The translations under genes and the position numbers were made by a program. This document shows positions 20,372 through 20,470 of a stretch of DNA of 20,470 nucleotides, piece after piece (position 1 is the stretch's first letter; each line of letters begins with the position of its first letter). The notes beneath the pieces were generated by a model. That model saw only the letters and a program-made list of their open reading frames with translations, searched no databases and was not told the DNA's origin. This stretch comes from a virus, in IMG/VR virus record IMGVR_UViG_3300032223_001393, positions 1-20,470 of that record. The stretch is one strand, 5' to 3'.

Positions 20372-20470
20372 TGAGACAAAAGTGTGCGATCTGTTATAAA
20401 GAAATTAAACCTGAGTGCAATTGGAAACAAGGCCGTTGTCCACACGCACCTTCGATGTTACAATCAATTA
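20371..20470 (+). CDS. Partial CDS, small Cys-rich protein (cut by window end)
   Basis: An ATG overlapping the previous stop as TAATG opens a frame of 33 codons that runs off the window. The visible peptide starts MRQKCAICYKEIKPEC and continues to CPHAP, so it has CxxC followed by further Cys and His, like a small zinc ribbon. The same TAATG coupling as elsewhere supports translation. The end and function are unknown. Confidence 0.6.
   Translation, partial: MRQKCAICYKEIKPECNWKQGRCPHAPSMLQSI

Noticed and set aside
1-20470. tRNA genes, CRISPR arrays, insertion sequences and attachment sites
   Set aside because: Coding density is near complete; no cloverleaf, spaced direct repeats, transposase or flanking inverted repeats were seen. 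Weak elements could be missed without a search tool.

Overview
This window looks like part of the genome of a T4-like myovirus (tailed phage) from an aquatic Gram-negative host. The evidence is a family B DNA polymerase of T4 gp43 type, a gp45-type sliding clamp, a DsbA-like dsDNA-binding protein and many small conserved phage proteins. All genes lie on the + strand, packed with ATGA or TAATG overlaps, and three spots match the late-promoter motif GATAAATA. The host cannot be fixed from sequence. The exported Lys/Ala/Pro-rich peptide and the consensus sigma70-type promoters would suit a proteobacterium, but a cyanobacterial host is not excluded.

Layout. (1) 1-775: a holin-like membrane protein with a Gly-Phe repeat tail and a small cationic exported peptide, closed by a terminator. 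(2) 802-4527: a terminator with a perfect sigma70-type promoter nested in it drives a proteostasis operon: CbpA-type DnaJ, peptide deformylase, and a ClpA-type unfoldase that keeps a ClpP-docking IGF tripeptide. (3) 4502-10976: about a dozen small genes, many probably virion-associated. They include a nucleotidyltransferase, a HAD nucleotidase-like protein, an A-type Fe-S carrier and a Lys-rich protein behind a clear late promoter. At least five of these unrelated proteins begin with a short leader ending in LxE or IxE, which resembles the T4 capsid-targeting sequence cut by the prohead protease. (4) 10995-12741: a second nested terminator/promoter, then dsbA-like, a small membrane protein, a 2OG-Fe(II) oxygenase-like protein and an SGNH-hydrolase-like protein. 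(5) 12742-16266: DNA polymerase preceded by two covarying hairpins with 8-nt loops, then the sliding clamp with its own promoter. (6) 16270-20470: a small conserved phage protein, a TGT/DpdA-like transglycosylase that suggests 7-deazaguanine modification of phage DNA, an HNH protein, a DUF465-like coiled coil and several small hypothetical or zinc-binding proteins.

The most interesting leads are the shared capsid-targeting-like leaders (possible virion-packaged enzymes), the DpdA-like protein, the tandem polymerase leader hairpins, and the recurring terminator-promoter modules, one of which makes the dnaJ message nearly leaderless. All identifications come from reading motifs by eye; no database search was run.
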